From Thermoplasmatota archaeon (lineage in GTDB: Archaea; Thermoplasmatota; Thermoplasmata; Thermoplasmatales; Thermoplasmataceae), in contig JAMCPG010000049.1 of NCBI GenBank assembly GCA_023379845.1, positions 1-40,723 on the forward strand: DNA of 40,723 nt, in the 5' to 3' direction. Shown piece by piece: positions 40,495 to 40,723 of the stretch. The translations under genes and the position numbers were made by a program. Every line of letters begins with the position of its first letter. Within the stretch, counting starts at the first letter, position 1. Under the pieces are notes generated by a model. It searched no databases and was not told where the DNA came from. It saw nothing but the letters and a program-made list of their open reading frames with translations.

Positions 40495-40567
40495 AGCCAC
40501 TGGAGGGATTTGAACCCCCGACCTGCTGATTACGAATCAGCTGCTCTCCCTGCTGAGCTACGGTGGC
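40495..40567 (-). tRNA. tRNA-Thr (anticodon CGU)
   Basis: The reverse strand forms a 73-base cloverleaf. Acceptor GCCACCG pairs with CAGUGGC, with one C-A mismatch at the sixth pair. The anticodon stem GCUGA/UCAGC surrounds loop UUCGUAA with anticodon CGU. The T arm is GGGGG-UUCAAAU-CCCUC and the discriminator is U, as expected for archaeal threonine tRNAs. No CCA end is encoded. It lies just downstream of the DUF1015 gene end and on the same strand. Confidence 0.9.
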
Positions 40568-40572
40568 ATGTT

Positions 40573-40723
40573 TCACGGTTTGTAGATGGCGACACCTGAT
40601 GGTGGCTTGGGGTAAAAGTATGTTGATTTCTGGCTCAGAAGATGTCCAGCTGAGACAACTTCTGTAAATGTCTTCTTGTCCCAATCAGGCATCAGTATAA
40701 CCATTCCTGCTCTCCTGTCATTG
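40573..40723 (-). CDS. C-terminal end of a DUF1015-family protein (partial)
   Basis: The frame enters from the window edge and ends at TGA (40573-40575). It gives 49 residues, with GHLLSQKSTYFYPKPPSGVAIYKP at the end. The KSTYFYPKxxSG motif is characteristic of the C terminus of DUF1015 proteins, cytoplasmic proteins of about 400 residues. Members have been linked to serine or phosphoserine metabolism but their activity is largely unknown. The tRNA-Thr lies five bases after the stop. Confidence 0.75.
   Translation of the reverse strand, partial: NDRRAGMVILMPDWDKKTFTEVVSAGHLLSQKSTYFYPKPPSGVAIYKP

Noticed and set aside
40421-40684. An 87-codon minus-strand frame across the tRNA-Thr
   Set aside because: It reads through the tRNA gene and the end of the DUF1015 gene in another frame, so it is a shadow.

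Overview
The window looks like a chromosome segment of an acidophilic archaeon of the Thermoplasmatales or a close relative. The evidence is ribosomal protein L15e, an XPD-type helicase with an iron-sulfur cysteine set, archaeal ACT/HTH regulators, type I dehydroquinate dehydratase, tRNA genes lacking an encoded CCA, and many genes whose start codon lies about 25-30 bases after a TATA-like box (leaderless transcripts). The lineage call is inference from gene content; no rRNA is present.

The centrepiece is a complete 5,163-bp casposon at 19211-24373. It has 203-bp terminal inverted repeats that I find identical base by base, and it is flanked by a perfect 14-bp target-site duplication (gaaaaaatgtgcag). 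It encodes a Cas1-family integrase (casposase) with its catalytic residues, divergent from a tight six-gene operon: a ribbon-helix-helix protein, three small cysteine-bearing or zinc-finger proteins, a helix-turn-helix-like protein and a 700-residue family B DNA polymerase of probable protein-primed type. There is no CRISPR array, cas2 or cas4. The element splits an MFS sugar-porter gene. Removing it with one duplication copy restores a continuous 481-codon frame, apart from two in-frame TGA codons in the 5' half. The element is visibly AT-richer than its flanks.

Layout. 1-4852: tail of a membrane protein, acetyl-CoA synthetase, a Pit phosphate transporter with its DUF47 partner, and an M55 peptidase. 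4916-8628: MarC, aroD diverging from a winged-helix regulator, a small unknown, thpR, gcvH and rlmE (no ordinary start codon). 8596-10851: a conserved unknown, a Cro-type regulator and an ACT regulator. 11015-14970: XPD helicase, ClC channel with CBS domains, a zinc ribbon. 15010-18431: unknown proteins and two membrane proteins. 18650-25269: the split MFS gene and the casposon. 25521-29549: tRNA-Ser(UGA), a GNAT acetyltransferase, L15e, an unknown, and a DHA2-like exporter with its MarR regulator. 29894-34806: a Gfo/Idh/MocA oxidoreductase (again no ordinary start), a SpoIIM-like protein, an MFS carrier, a CoA-disulfide-reductase-like flavoprotein and a frameshifted DUF5808 gene. 34939-40723: a zinc ribbon, an orphan adenine methyltransferase, a DsrE-TusA-SQR sulfur operon behind a perfect palindrome, an MFS carrier, a double zinc-finger protein, tRNA-Thr(CGU) and the end of a DUF1015 gene.

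Working together: the DsrE-TusA-SQR set and the CoADR-like flavoprotein point to reduced-sulfur and thiol metabolism. The casposon appears to carry its own integration, replication and regulation functions.
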